This document shows positions 25,016-35,978 of a stretch of DNA of 64,000 nt, piece after piece (position 1 is the stretch's first letter; every line of letters starts with the position of its first letter). Source of the DNA: Megascapheus bottae (lineage: Eukaryota; Chordata; Mammalia; Rodentia; Geomyidae); NCBI GenBank assembly GCA_024803745.1, contig JANJXV010000024.1, positions 16,749,927-16,813,926 on the forward strand, read 5' to 3'. Position numbers and translations under genes: made by a program. The notes below the pieces were generated by a model that worked only from the letters and a program-made list of their open reading frames with translations, made no database searches and was not told the origin of the DNA.

Positions 25016-25137
25016 GACAGAGACAGAGACAGAGAGAGAAGGAAAGACAGAGAGAGAGAGAAGGAGGAAGGAAAGAAGGAAGGATGGAAGGGAGGGTGGG
25101 AGAGAATGAGAGAGGGAGGGAGGGAGGGAGGGAAAGG
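24949..25137. repeat. Compound purine microsatellite (GA)n(GACA)n(GGAA)n(GGGA)n
   Basis: (GA)n to 24982, (GACA)n to about 25013, then GACAGA, GAAGGA and GGGA units. The one-strand purine bias and unit stepping suggest expansion from an A-rich retroposon tail. Confidence 0.95.
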
Positions 25138-25566
25138 AGCTGGTAATTGTATATTGGTAGTAGGAAGGAGCTGTAGCATGTTTAGTTTAATAGCAAATAT
25201 TGTATATATTATTGCATTTATTCATTCACTTAGGCACTCAACAAGCTTTTGTGAATCATATGTTCTATGATACGCTATGAACATATGATATTATATATTA
25301 TCATATGTTTTATCAGACAATACGTTAGATTCTTGGGATAGAATTACTGAGATTGACCTATTATTGTCAGCAAGGATAAAATTGATACCCAGTATGGCAA
25401 TTCTACCCTAAAAATACTAACAAAATATTGTGCGTTCTCAAGGTCATTACTGTTGTCCTCATTTTAAAATTGAAGTAACTGATATCCAACCAAGAATCTC
25501 CGAAGACCAAGAATCTTCTATTAGGTGGACAGCTCTACAGGACTCTTGTGGTCTACCTCCCTCCAT
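25138..25566. other. Unassigned sequence
   Basis: AT-rich; a local atatgatattatatattatcatat palindrome-like stretch near 25284-25307 could form a hairpin. No exon or repeat recognised. Confidence 0.5.
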
Positions 25567-25582
25567 GATCCCACACTGTTTT

Positions 25583-25682
25583 GTTTTGTTTTGTTTTTCT
25601 ATGTATATGGTACTGAGGAATCGAACCCAGGTCTTTGTGCATGCTAGGGAAGCACTCTACCACTAGGCCAAACTCTCAGCCC
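25583..25682 (-). mobile_element. ID-like (IDL) monomer SINE, antisense, with 16-bp target-site duplication
   Basis: (GTTTT)n start, then tatggtactgaggaatcgaa and tgctagggaagcactctacc. This is the complement of the IDL half alone with a perfect B box (ggaatcgaacc). The duplication gatcccacactgtttt flanks it at 25567-25582 and 25683-25698, with an AA after the right copy as expected for the L1 endonuclease. No Geo half lies between the duplications, so it inserted as a monomer. Confidence 0.93.
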
Positions 25683-25698
25683 GATCCCACACTGTTTT

Positions 25699-25971
25699 AA
25701 GGGAAAGGGCCCACTTATAATTTGATTAGCAACTTTGCCTGTCACTCTGTACCTCTGTTTCAGAAGGCCATGAGAATTTTTGTTTACAATGAATAATTTA
25801 ATCATGAAAACTAGTTCCACATTTCCCTACAGAAATTGTAGCTGCATTCCTAATTAGGAGGTAAATTCCTAATATATTATCTCTAATTGCATCCTCCGCC
25901 TCCTATCTACTCATTTATACAAATGCCTGTGGATATGTCCTATATATAATTCTGTACGAACACCAATCTAA
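25699..25971. other. Unassigned sequence
   Basis: Nothing recognised. Confidence 0.5.
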
Positions 25972-26202
25972 AGCACTGGTGACTACTGTCTATTAACCTC
26001 GCTATGGAGAAAGCTGAGATCTGAGCCCAGGGAAGAAAAAATCTGAGATTTTTATCCCCAATCAATCAGTTAAAAGCTGAAAGTAGGGATGTGGCTCTAG
26101 AGATGAGGCTAGTAGAGCACCAGTCTCGAGAAAGGAAAAAAGAATAAAAATTAAGAGTACAAGACCCTGAGTTCAAGCCCCAGTACTGGCACAAAATGAA
26201 AA
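25972..26202 (+). mobile_element. B1-like/Geo SINE, degraded
   Basis: aaagctgagatctgagccca, tttttatccccaatcaatca, Geo half gatgtggctctagagatgag to gagttcaagccccagtactg. It carries an A/G-rich insertion before the B-box-like part and ends in ggcacaaaa. Confidence 0.75.
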
Positions 26203-26551
26203 AGGATAGCAGAGAAGAAAAGGGAAAGATAAGCAAGAGAGCCTTACATCGGCATAGAAGTAAAAATTGTTACTGCAATCTGCAATACATTCATATAGAC
26301 AAGTTTTACCTAAGGCTTACAAGTTTGAATGGAAACACATGATTTTAAAAGCAAGAGGAAGTCTTGTACAAGGTCTTGATACACAAATGAGCTACGAGAA
26401 ATCAGGCTGGAAAGCGGGAGACTGTACATGAAGCCAGACAAGTAGACGATGAGGCCAATGCTGTGTTCCAGTGAACTTTCATGGCACCCAAAGATGGGAA
26501 GTAGTCCCTGTATTTAAACTATTTTATTTCCCTTCTAAGATATGGTAAATG

Positions 26552-26553
<2 letters not shown>
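26203..26553. other. Unassigned sequence
   Basis: Nothing recognised. Confidence 0.5.

Positions 26554-26596
<43 letters not shown>
26554..26596. repeat. (CA)n microsatellite
   Basis: Pure CA, not next to a SINE. It pairs in inverted sense with the TG tract at 26775. Confidence 0.97.
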
Positions 26597-26600
<4 letters not shown>

Positions 26601-26773
26601 CATTCACTAAGTCATTGATAAATACTCCAGTGTTAATTTTTACTTTAGAAATAATGAGCCAAATTGAGGCCAGCCTTCCCAACTACGGTTTTCACAGAGT
26701 GAAACAACTGCTCATACTCCTGCAGTTACAGGTCTCCTACCGTCACCACTGCCAAAGATTATCATCATTAGTA

Positions 26774-26774
<1 letters not shown>

Positions 26775-26810
<36 letters not shown>
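26775..26810. repeat. (TG)n microsatellite
   Basis: Pure TG, 178 bp after the CA tract. Confidence 0.97.
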
Positions 26811-26813
<3 letters not shown>

Positions 26814-27207
26814 GTACTGCTACACATGAAGGAAGTCAGGCGTCAAGGTCTACTCGCTCATTAGACAATTATTATTTAAACAACCCGAATCCATCACTGT
26901 TACCCATTTCTTCCTTTTTGATATACTCCTAGCTTCCATGTCCAACTAGACATGTAAATCAGAGGATACTATTAGTGTTTTATCGTTACTGGCACATGCT
27001 GACTAAAACTCATGCAACTATTTTTAAATATTGTATTTTAATATCCATCCCTACAAATTATTTGACTTCCTGCCAATTAAGACAAAAATAGCTACTTACC
27101 ATTCCTTTGTCATCCCAAAGATTCTGTTCTGTAGCTTTTCATTCTGTGTTATTGACAAATATTCTGCATTACCATCCAGCATGTTCAGAATGAATAGATT
27201 TTAGCAA

Positions 27208-27210
<3 letters not shown>
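26811..27210. other. Unassigned sequence
   Basis: Nothing recognised. Confidence 0.5.

Positions 27211-27262
<52 letters not shown>
27211..27262. repeat. (TG)n microsatellite at the 3' end of an antisense SINE
   Basis: Pure TG abutting the minus-strand SINE at 27263, so in SINE sense it is a (CA)n tail. Confidence 0.97.
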
Positions 27263-27264
<2 letters not shown>

Positions 27265-27455
27265 CCCAGTACTAAACTCAGGGCCTAGGTATTTTTTGAA
27301 CTTCTGTGCTCAAAGCCACTTCCAGCTTTGTAGTGGTTAACAGGAGATAAAAGAGAATCATAGATTTTTCCTGAGCAGGCTAGCTTTGAACCTTGATCTT
27401 CAGATCTCAGTCTCCTGAGTAGCTAACATTATAGGCATGTGCCATTAACTAGGCA
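27263..27455 (-). mobile_element. B1-like/Geo SINE, antisense, Geo half shortened
   Basis: cccagtactaaactcagggc, acttctgtgctcaaagccac, linker tagtggttaacaggagataa, B1-like end cagatctcagtctcctgagt. The A-box region of Geo is deleted. Confidence 0.82.
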
Positions 27456-27887
27456 GCAGCTTTCTTCAAATTACCAAGCAAGCAGGGGACAGGAGCTCTG
27501 TCATCATCATGGATTCTAAGTGATCATGACAGTCCCTGGTCTTCCTGTCTACAGGAAGGGACAGGTTGCCAGCCACCTCTAATGTCGAGGAGAAACAACT
27601 TCTTTTGAGGACCATAGTGTGTGTGGGGGGGTACCCTTTCCTTTAATACATTCTTCATCATAGTGTCCTCTATTCATGACATTCAAACTGAAATTCCGTT
27701 GGGCCTGAATAACACCAATGAGTTCTATCCTCACAGAGCACAGAGCTGATTCACATAAGCCCTACACCAGCATTCTCAGGGGCTGTCACTGAAATGCCAT
27801 TCTGTCAGTTCTTCACTAGATGACTCTTTACCAATATTCCTTCACCCTAGGCATCTTCTCTTCAGAGATACCACCCCTTGCTTGGCT
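27456..27887. other. Unassigned sequence
   Basis: Non-coding, nothing recognised. Confidence 0.5.
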
Positions 27888-28180
27888 CTGTTGTATTTGC
27901 TGCTTCAGTAACAGAATGCCACAGGCTGGGCTAATTTATAAAGAATCCCAATGTCAAGGTGCTGGCATCTGGGAAGGGCTTCTTACCATGTGACATGTGT
28001 GCAGGCTCCACACAGCAAGACTGGTGAAGCCCTACTACTTAGGCTTCTTCATCTTATCCTAATTACCAACCCATAATAGTTCTACTCCAAATACCACCAA
28101 CATATGGATTTGTGGCTTTTCCAACTGTGTATCATTGATCGGCACAATCAAACCATAACACCACCCAACCTACCCTCCAG
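27888..28180 (-). mobile_element. ERVL-MaLR LTR, antisense, diverged
   Basis: tgccacaggctgggctaatt followed by tataaagaatcccaatgtca, and later ccaaataccaccaacatatg with a final caatcaaaccataaca, match the antisense MaLR (THE1/MST type) outline from 3' to 5' end. Much of the middle is lost or diverged. Confidence 0.6.
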
Positions 28181-28399
28181 AGGCTTCCCAAAACACCACA
28201 TCCTGCTATTATTGACTGAATATCAGAAATACATAATTTCTGTACTGACCACAATATGAGCTCCAGGAATCCAGATTTCTTGTTTATCACCAAATGCCTT
28301 GTTCTCATGCACAGCACTCACTCAAAAAAAAAAAAAAGGGTAATGTGTACCTTCATCCTTGAAATACACCCATCAGTCAAGCTGGGTCTCACTAGCTTA

Positions 28400-28580
28400 G
28401 AACACTTTCCCACTGGGTGAATTTAAACAATGAACTTCTCAGTATTAAATTAAGAATATAGGTCTTACAAGGTTCTTGTAAGGATTGAATGACATACCTG
28501 TGTACAAATACTCTGTTCCGTTCAGAGCCATGGACAAAAAGAAATTACCCAATAACAAGTCATTGTTATTTTCATAATGA
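28400..28580 (+). mobile_element. MIR SINE fragment
   Basis: aaggttcttgtaaggattga followed by atgacatacctgtgtacaaa matches the MIR 3' half outline (ggttgttgtgaggattaaatgag). Confidence 0.45.
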
Positions 28581-29872
28581 ATGCAGAGCAGAGATTTTTT
28601 ATTTTATTTTTTTAGTAGAAAAAGTATAGAAATTGTCGTGTTGAAATCAAGAAGTCCTAATTCACCTGTGTAGAGTGAAACGTTAAATTAGTTCTCTTTT
28701 AATTGGTTCTTCTTGCTGGCTATGAAGTTATTCATTTGCCTTTGCAGTGGCCAAGTCCCTGTTGCTGTCAGTTATTATCTGAGACCCTCCCCCCACTTCC
28801 ATCCTCTAGAATCTGTGTGGATCTTTCATAGAACATTCACGGTAGACATTTTAAGGTCTGAGTTCTCATGTTTTTCTTTGTAAATAGGTCCTGTGCTGCT
28901 TTTCCATATGAAAATCTGGGTCCTGGCATTGTTTTTCCATATGAAAAATCTAAAAATTTCCTAGTTACTGTTTCTGGTGGTTGAACCTAGAGCGTTTCCT
29001 AAGAGCCCATAGAAAATCTACTCTTAGCTAGAGACATGATGGACAGTGGGGGAAGCCCTTCCTCTCTTTTATTACCCCCTTGGTTCTCCCACAATGAATG
29101 TTTTCATGTAAAATCCATTTCTCTCTACATGGAGTAGATGGTTAAATCTGAGTAGCAATAAATAGAGCCTGGCTGGGCGCCACTGGCTTGATGGGACTGG
29201 GGAGAAAGGACAGGCTCTCACACGTCTAGTCCCCCCCTCCCTTCCTTCCTCCTTCCTTCATCCTGAGCATTTTCCTGCCTTACCACGTCTAGTCTAGACT
29301 CAGCTTGGCCTGCAGAGAACTTTCTGGCAACTTCTACTGAGCTAGGTCAGCCAGAAGTGCCAGGTGTGGCTTGAAGGAGTAAAACGAGGAATGGTTTCCT
29401 TGGGCATCTATTTGGAACTGCAGAGTAACTGGCAATAAATAGAGCAAGATCTTGACAGAAAAAGTAAGAGCTTCACCAGCTGTCTGATCCTTAAATCAAA
29501 TCTTAACTCAAAATAGAAAGGAAAGTGATCTGAAGACATATACCATGTTTAGGCATTTCACCACTTACGTTATTTTCTCATTAACATCTTTCTGTGTATC
29601 TTGCTAACAGGAAAGTTCATGGGCATATACAGATACCGCAGATTAAAAAAAAAATCCAGCCAATAGCATTTTCTTCTTCTATTTCCTTTTCCACTAAAAT
29701 AAAAATGCAGAAGGAATTGAGAGCAGAGAAGGTTGCATTGTTTGTATAACCTTTTCTGACTCCTTATTAAGAATAACCCAGGGTACAGAAATCAAAAACA
29801 ATGACAAAAGGGAATGAACTGATGGGGAAAAATAACCGCAAACAGTATGGTAAGAAACCACTTGTTGATGGT
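28581..29872. other. Unassigned sequence with a short imperfect duplication
   Basis: Contains an imperfect 32-bp tandem duplication (28889-28920 and 28921-28952, both centred on tttccatatgaaaa). A C/T-rich run lies near 29229-29260. No exon recognised. Confidence 0.5.
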
Positions 29873-30062
29873 GCCAGTGTGGCTCAGTGGTAGAGTGTTT
29901 GCCTAGCATGCATGAAGCTCTGATTCCTCAGTTCCCCATAAACAGAAAAAATAGGAAGTAGCACTGTGGCTCAAGTGATAGGGTGCTAGCCTTAAGCAAA
30001 AGAAGCTCAGGGACAGTGTCCAGGCCTTGAGTTCAAGACCCAGACTGGCCAAAACACACAAA
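29873..30062 (+). mobile_element. IDL-Geo dimeric SINE with (AAAC)n tail
   Basis: The left half carries gtggctcagtggtagagtgt and gcctagcatgcatgaag. The Geo half is actgtggctcaagtgatagg to cttgagttcaagacccaga. Here the Geo half reads caaaagaagctcagggacag, the variant normally joined to B1-like left parts, so left and right subtypes have been shuffled. The tail extends as AAAC units to about 30081. Confidence 0.88.
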
Positions 30063-30362
30063 CAAACAAACAAACAAAAAACACTGTTTACATTTCTCAG
30101 AGTTCATTTTGACAAGCATCATTTTATATTATCATATCACATAGCTATTGAGACTTTGTGATCTTCTCCTAAGAACATCCTCCTTTGTTTTCATGGTGTG
30201 AATATCTAGAATGCTGTTTAATTAATCATGTCCATTCAGCAGTGATACTCACTAGACACTGTGTCAGAAATGAACTATACAACTTGAGAGAGAGGGAGGC
30301 AAAGAGGGAGAAAACTGGGCAAAAATGAGGGAGGGGTGACACTGCTCAAAAAGAAATGTACT

Positions 30363-30562
30363 TGGGGCCAGGAGTTTGTCCCAGTGGTAGAGTGCTTGCT
30401 TAGCATGCACGAAGACCCGGGTTCGATTCCTCAGTACCACATACATAGAAAAAAGTCAGAAGTGGTGCTGTGGCTCAAGTGGTAGAAGTCTAGCCTTGAA
30501 AAAACCCAAGGACAGTGCTCAAGCCCTGAGCTCAAGTCCTAGGACTGCCAAAAAAGAAAAAA
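30363..30562 (+). mobile_element. IDL-Geo dimeric SINE with target-site duplication
   Basis: ggccaggagtttgtcccagt, gcttagcatgcacgaagacc, perfect B box ggttcgattcc, then gtggtgctgtggctcaagtg and gctcaagtcctaggactgcc, with an A/G tail. Duplication aaatgtact at 30354-30362 and 30563-30571. Confidence 0.93.
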
Positions 30563-30763
30563 AAATGTACTCATTAACTGACTCATATAATTCTAACCCT
30601 ACTGTAGATCACCATCACAATAAAATTTAAATTAAGAAAAAAATAATCCAGGGGTTGGTTCTATAGTAATTGCAATCTTTTATTTAAAAATGCAAATCCA
30701 CAGTAGCTATTTTTTAATCTCAATTCTTAGTTTCCCCTAAGTCTTAATTAACAATACTCGAGA

Positions 30764-30920
30764 AGCCAGGGTGTTGTGGCACATACCTATAATCCCAGCT
30801 ACTTAAGTATCAAAGGCAGGAGTTTGAGGCCTGCCAGGCAAAAAGCTAAGGATTTGGCTCAACTGGTAACAAGAGTGAGGCCCTCTGTTCAATCCTTAGT
30901 GCTGTGAAAAGCAAAACCAA
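30764..30920 (+). mobile_element. Older composite SINE (B1-like plus tRNA-like)
   Basis: ccagggtgttgtggcacata, taatcccagctacttaagta, then ggatttggctcaactggtaa and gttcaatccttagtgctgtg. Same class as 7806 and 10915 in sense orientation. Confidence 0.65.
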
Positions 30921-31677
30921 ACAATGATACCTAAGAAGGAAAATGATATTTAATATAGATAGTTTACATTAACTAAAATACATTCCATTTATTTATGTTT
31001 CAATCCTTGCTTTCTTTCCAGTTTCAAGAAAAAGTCTGAAGATCTTTTGATCAAATTTCACAGGACTTGGTGAACAATCAGAGGCCAAATCGTAGACATC
31101 TGACTGGTTACCTGTGAGTATAGTCTGTGTGTTTTTCTTTGGACTCTACACATAGAAATTCATAGACTCCCTGCCTGGGTCTAAACTCTGGCACCTTATG
31201 GCAGAGTTTGAGAACTAAGTCTTCCCATTAAGAGCCTTCTCATTGACTTACTATTCATCAAGTAGAAGTAACCAGGCTTGAAAGAACTGTTTTCCTGAGT
31301 TTTTCATCTCACTTCCTGTTTCCTCTTTTTACTCTTTTTGGCATATATTCTATGTTCAAAACAGCCCCATGTTAATAAATAAGTCTTTGCTTTCTGTGAG
31401 TAATGCTGTGGACTTGTTATAAGGGCCATGAGTGTCTCTTCCAGGATCAATAGACTCATGTTTGTGCAAATGCTAGTGACTTCAGGAGCAAAGAGCAAAT
31501 CTTCCTTCCCTGGCAGGAGACTGTCTGCTACATGAGAAGCAGAAAGGGGGGAATTTCTAAATTAGAGCATGGAGAATCAAAGGAAACTGAAATTGACCTC
31601 TGGAAGGAGGGAAGTTTTTCAGAAGTGTAGCACAGTTTTCAGGCAATTATCCTGTCAGGATTATAGCAGTAGCTATC
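30921..31677. other. Unassigned sequence
   Basis: Non-coding, nothing recognised. Confidence 0.5.
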
Positions 31678-32034
31678 TCTTGACTAGCTTATTTGGGCTG
31701 CCATGGCAGTGTTTCATGGAATTAAAACACAATATTTTCTCACAAATCTAGAAGCTGGATCTCTGAGATCTGAGATTAAGGTGTTGCCAAAGAGGATTTC
31801 TTCTAAGATCTCTTTTGGCACCCTCTCCTCAGGTCTCTACAGGACATCTTTGGGTAGACACCTGTCCAGTGCCTCTCTTTGTGCCTGAATGTCCTCTTCT
31901 TGTAAGAACAGCGGTCACATTAGATGAGACTCACCCCTAAAGGCTTCATTTTAATTAACCTTTGCAAAGACCTTCTCTCAAGATATGGTTTCATTCTTTC
32001 TTATGTGGGAGTGGGGTAGGGACTTCAATAGAAA

Positions 32035-32036
<2 letters not shown>
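31678..32036 (-). mobile_element. MLT1-type MaLR LTR, antisense
   Basis: Clear MLT1 outline in complement: tttgggctgccatggcagtg, tattttctcacaaatctaga, gcctctctttgtgcctgaat, cctcttcttgtaagaacagc and ctcacccctaaaggcttcat, ending agggacttcaatagaaat. It is interrupted at 32037 by the tail of the next SINE, so the SINE inserted into or beside this LTR. Confidence 0.85.
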
Positions 32037-32097
<61 letters not shown>

Positions 32098-32110
32098 TGT
32101 GTGTGTGTGT
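32037..32110. repeat. (TG)n microsatellite at the 3' end of an antisense SINE
   Basis: One of the longest TG tracts here, with one A interruption, followed by acacacgtgcacacatgc before the SINE body. Confidence 0.97.
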
Positions 32111-32129
32111 ACACACGTGCACACATGCA

Positions 32130-32440
32130 TGCCAGTCTTGGGGCTTAAACCCAGAGCCTAAGACCTGTCCCTTAACTTTTTCGCTCAAAGTTGGTGCTCT
32201 ATACTTCAGCCGTATCTCCACTAAAGGCTTTTTTTTTCATATATTTTTATTGTAATGAATAGAAGGGTTCCATACTAGTCGCCAGATAGAAGGTGCATTA
32301 CTTCACAAACATGGATATCCTTTCTCATGTTTTGGTCCCCATTTCCCTCCCCCCAGGCTTTTTTTTTAAGTGGTTAATTGTAGATAAGAGTCTTAAAGAC
32401 TTTTCTACCTAGGCTGACTTTGAACTAAGATAGCTATTTC
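32130..32440 (-). mobile_element. B1-like/Geo SINE, antisense, split by an L1 3' end
   Basis: Geo part 32130-32224 (tgccagtcttggggcttaaa to cttcagccgtatctccacta). Linker and B1-like part resume at 32355 (ggctttttttttaagtggtt, gataagagtcttaaagactt). The two parts join cleanly once the insertion at 32238-32354 and one target-site copy are removed. Confidence 0.85.
32238..32354 (-). mobile_element. Nested LINE-1-like 3' end, antisense
   Basis: tatttttattgtaatgaata, gtcgccagatagaaggtgca, ctcatgttttggtccccat and a C-rich end: the same family as 10056, truncated to 117 bp. Flanked by a 13-bp duplication aggc plus T9 (32225-32237, 32355-32367) followed by AA, a textbook L1 endonuclease TTTT/AA site. 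Confidence 0.9.
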
Positions 32441-33213
32441 TATAAAATAAGAAATTCTGAAAGGAGAGGAAGCAGCTCTGGGAGCCATGAGTGGCCTCAC
32501 CGAAGCATTCCAGTGAATGCTGACCAGCCACCAACCTGGGTGTCTCCCAACTGTGCTTCATTAATTTCAGTCAGCTCAAGGGCCTGGAGAAAAAGATCAT
32601 TTCCCTAACAGCATGTGCAAGAAGAGTTGTGAGTTGTAAGCACCTAGCTATCATTGCCCTTATTTGAGAAGCCCATAAATGGGAGACTACAAACGCTCCG
32701 GGCCAATCGTGTTTGAGTCAGTTGGAACTCCAGACGGAACCAAAAGTGAAATTTGGGGGATTTTGTTTTTAGTCTTTCTTTTTCCTCAAAATTTTGCAGA
32801 AGGAATCTCCCTGGGATGCCCCTGATGAAATGCTGCGTCTCCCCTGTAGCTCATGCAGGATCTGAGGTCTTTGGGAAACTAAGATGCTTCCTTTTGGATT
32901 TCTGGGAGTTGCTGTAGAACAAGGCTTGGTGGGTGAGGCTTGGAATCCCTTCTCTTATCCCATTTTCTCTCAAGGAGGCTGCTTCAAGGGTCCTTGCCAT
33001 GGGACACAAGAAGGCAAGCACTCAGTGAGCCTGGATATAGCCAATGTTTGTCTGGGGATTAGAGGGCCATGACAACACAGGTGGCTCAGTGTCTTTCTAG
33101 CTTTAAGAAGGCTTAAAGCAGATTCCACCTCACTGCTTATCGTTCTAAACTTGACTAAATAAGGGGATTTCTTGGGCATGGAACTGCATCTGCTCTTAAG
33201 AGGTGCCTCTGGA

Positions 33214-33215
<2 letters not shown>
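32441..33215. other. Unassigned, relatively GC-rich unique stretch
   Basis: No repeat recognised. Contains CCAAT at 32703 and a consensus AP-1 site TGAGTCA at 32714, close to ctccgggcc. No coding exon seen. It could be a regulatory element, from texture only. Confidence 0.35.

Positions 33216-33256
<41 letters not shown>
33216..33256. repeat. (CA)n microsatellite
   Basis: CA with one CG interruption at its start; no adjoining SINE. Confidence 0.97.
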
Positions 33257-33258
<2 letters not shown>

Positions 33259-34291
33259 TTCCCATTCCACGCAGCCATTGACAGACTGTGCCAGGTTGGC
33301 CCAGCCCAGATGGAGCTGCAGAAGACATGGAAAACACCATGTTGCCAGGAGCTCTGCTGGGAACTCCTTTTCAGCCATTGTTCCCTTAGCACAAGTGAAT
33401 ATTCAATAAAAAGAAAGTGATGATGATGATGATGATGATGGTGCTACTTTACTCTGAACTTAACCATCAAAAGTCTCACCTGTGGTTCCAAATGTGATAT
33501 GACTTGTAATATTAAAGGACATTGACTCAACTACTTCTAAAACCTGCTTTGAGATGTTTGGTAAGGCATGACTCTTTATGATAAGACTCCAGTAGGATTT
33601 AAGTAGAAACAAATATTCAAAGAGAAGGGGAAATGCCCCAGGGAGAACTAAGATATTTTCCTCCCTACTATTCTCTCTAGCTCAAGTCCATCAATGTCAA
33701 ATTAAATTTATACTTTCTTCCCCTTTCTCTTGAGGAAAAGACAAATCTACAGTCACTGAAACAGGTACTTTAGGCTAAACTTATTCGTTGGAGGTTCTTC
33801 CCCCCACCTCCTTCCCTTTTGCTAATTCAAAACAAAATTCCATCATTCACTCTAACACCAGCTTTAAGAGCTGGAGACAAATGGAGTCTGAATATTCACG
33901 CCAATGTGGTCTAAATGAGCTGTGATTTCAGGATGCTGGCTGTTTCACTGACAGGGGAAAAAAAAGTGCTTTAATATCTTTGGCTGAAAAGACTTTCTTA
34001 AAGAAGGATGGAGAAAGCCAACATTAATATTGAGTCCTGTTATTTAATAACTAAAAATGATATAGTGTGACATGGGGTACCCTGCATTTGGGAGAATGTG
34101 TATTTATCAAATCCAGAGAATGCAAAAGCAGGGGAGGGGTGAGGGAGTGAATGCAAACATATGTGGGCCTTTAAGGAAAGAACTTTACCAAGAACATTTT
34201 CTGCAAGTTCTTCAAAGAATTTCTCCTGTAAATATATTAAACCCATGATTTTCATCCTGATTTTATCACAGATTTACAAACTGTATAAATG
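33257..34291. other. Unassigned sequence with a (TGA)n tract
   Basis: A (TGA)n microsatellite lies at 33418-33440. The rest is unique, non-coding. Confidence 0.5.
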
Positions 34292-34622
34292 CAGGTGGTC
34301 CCTGACTTACAATGGTTCTATTTAGGAATTTTCGGTTTTATAATGCTACAAAAACCATATGCACTCATTACAAGCTGTACTTTTTGAATTCTCCATTTGG
34401 ATCTTTTCCCAGGCTAGTAATTGGTAGCCCAATACTCTGGGCAAGTGGATACCATAGTTTTTTTTCAGTCAAACCAACTATCATGAGGACAAACCACTGA
34501 TACATTGAACTTTACCATGTGGCCTATGTGACCATATTTGGCAGGTTAGATATGGAACACGTATTTCCAGTTTATGATGGGTTTTTCAAGATGTCAGTTC
34601 AGTGTAAATCAAGAAGCATCTG
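34292..34622 (+). mobile_element. Tigger-like (TcMar) non-autonomous DNA transposon
   Basis: The ends are imperfect inverted repeats: caggtggtccctgacttaca at the left against gtgtaaatcaagaagcatct plus g at the right. Internal landmarks ttggatcttttcccaggcta and gtttatgatgggtttttcaa match a mammalian Tigger-derived short element. TA follows the right end; the left flank reads TG, a probable decayed TA. Too short to encode transposase. Orientation is nominal. Confidence 0.8.
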
Positions 34623-35779
34623 TATAGAGATGTTTGTTACTGTAAGCGACTGAGAACCAATCAAAGTGCTTCCAACAGATCACTGGCTAATTATATAATG
34701 AGACCTATATAACATAAATCAATGAGGCAATTATAAGTTGAGATTGATGAAGGAGGTGTGATCACCATTATCAGCCCCTTCCTCATATACACATTTTCAT
34801 TCATTCTGCAGAGACCAGTAGATAGGAGTTGAACTGGGTCATCTCCATAGCAGGCACTATTTTAGGTCTGGGCTACACTAGCAATTCTAGTATTATCTCC
34901 AGTGAAATCAACTCTTTAAAAAAATAAATTAATGCAGTGGAAATTTTGGTGAAACCAACAATGTGTTCACTGACGTAAATTGTGATGCCTGATACTCTTT
35001 ATTTATTTTTCATTGGCCTCATCCTGGCAAAGGGGGCATAATGTTTCCAAATTTTCTCTGCCACTTCATGCACCTTATATTATGAACCTGTAATTATTAA
35101 AGTAACTGAAATGAAGACCAATGTAAAGTTGTTGTGACATTTTTGTGGAATGCTCCTAAGATCATTTAACTTCTTTCTAAGAAATTGAAAGATTAGAGAC
35201 CGAAGTGCCATGAAACCAGTGGAGCTGGAGTCACATAGCTTGGCTACAAGCCCAAAACCTAACATTTCACATTTAATATTGTCCTCTGCTTCATACAGAA
35301 AGCCTCTCAATAATAAGTCTCCTAAATAATCTTCAGATCCTCCAAAACCCAAATATGTCCTCAAACAGGCATACATGAGCTTACCTTAGCTTCCTGTCTA
35401 AAGCTAATGAAATGAGTAAAGCAAAAAAAAAAAGGTCAAAGTGTGAAGGGTGGTAATTTATTTCTTTTTAAAATTTTAGGATGAATTCAGCTTATTTTCT
35501 TAAGTGAACCCCACTTAAGTGAAATAATAAATCACTTTGCCAAAGTACAAATGAACATAAACAGGAGATTCATTTTTACTTCATTAATAAACATTACATA
35601 TGAGCTTATACTACCATCAAGTAAGCCAAACTGTCCTGACAGGAAATGGCTCTTGGTAAGACTTTGTTGGAAAGCATAAATCCTTCCAGGCCATCACTTA
35701 AGGTCCTTGCCCTTACTGACCTTCTATCATCTTCTAAGGTGTAACAGGGTGTTCTAACTAAACATAAATGTTCTTAGAC
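34623..35779. other. Unassigned sequence
   Basis: Non-coding. The 98-codon minus-strand frame at 35080-35376 has no recognisable domain. Confidence 0.5.
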
Positions 35780-35970
35780 CAAGTTAGCTGGGTATAAATC
35801 CCAGTCCACAGCCATTAACTAGCTGTGTGAACTCAGGCAAATAACTCACCATCTCTGGATCTTGATTTTTTTTTTTAATCTGTAAAATGTTCTGAGAATT
35901 TAAGCTGATATTTATAAAGGTCTCAGAACTGTGCTCAGAACATATATAGTGCTCCATGACTATTAAATAA
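35780..35970 (+). mobile_element. MIR SINE
   Basis: ttaactagctgtgtgaactc, aataactcaccatctctgga, atctgtaaaatgttctgaga and tgctcagaacatatatagtg follow the MIR consensus outline through its core, with an inserted T11 run near 35868. Confidence 0.8.
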
Positions 35971-35978
35971 GGGAACTC

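Noticed and set aside
24877..25270. Arg/Glu/Asp- and Leu/Ser-rich open frames
   Set aside because: These are six-frame readings of the GA/GACA/GGAA microsatellite.
34312..34500. 62-codon open frame inside the Tigger-like element as a transposase remnant
   Set aside because: The element is a short non-autonomous form and the frame shows no transposase motif.
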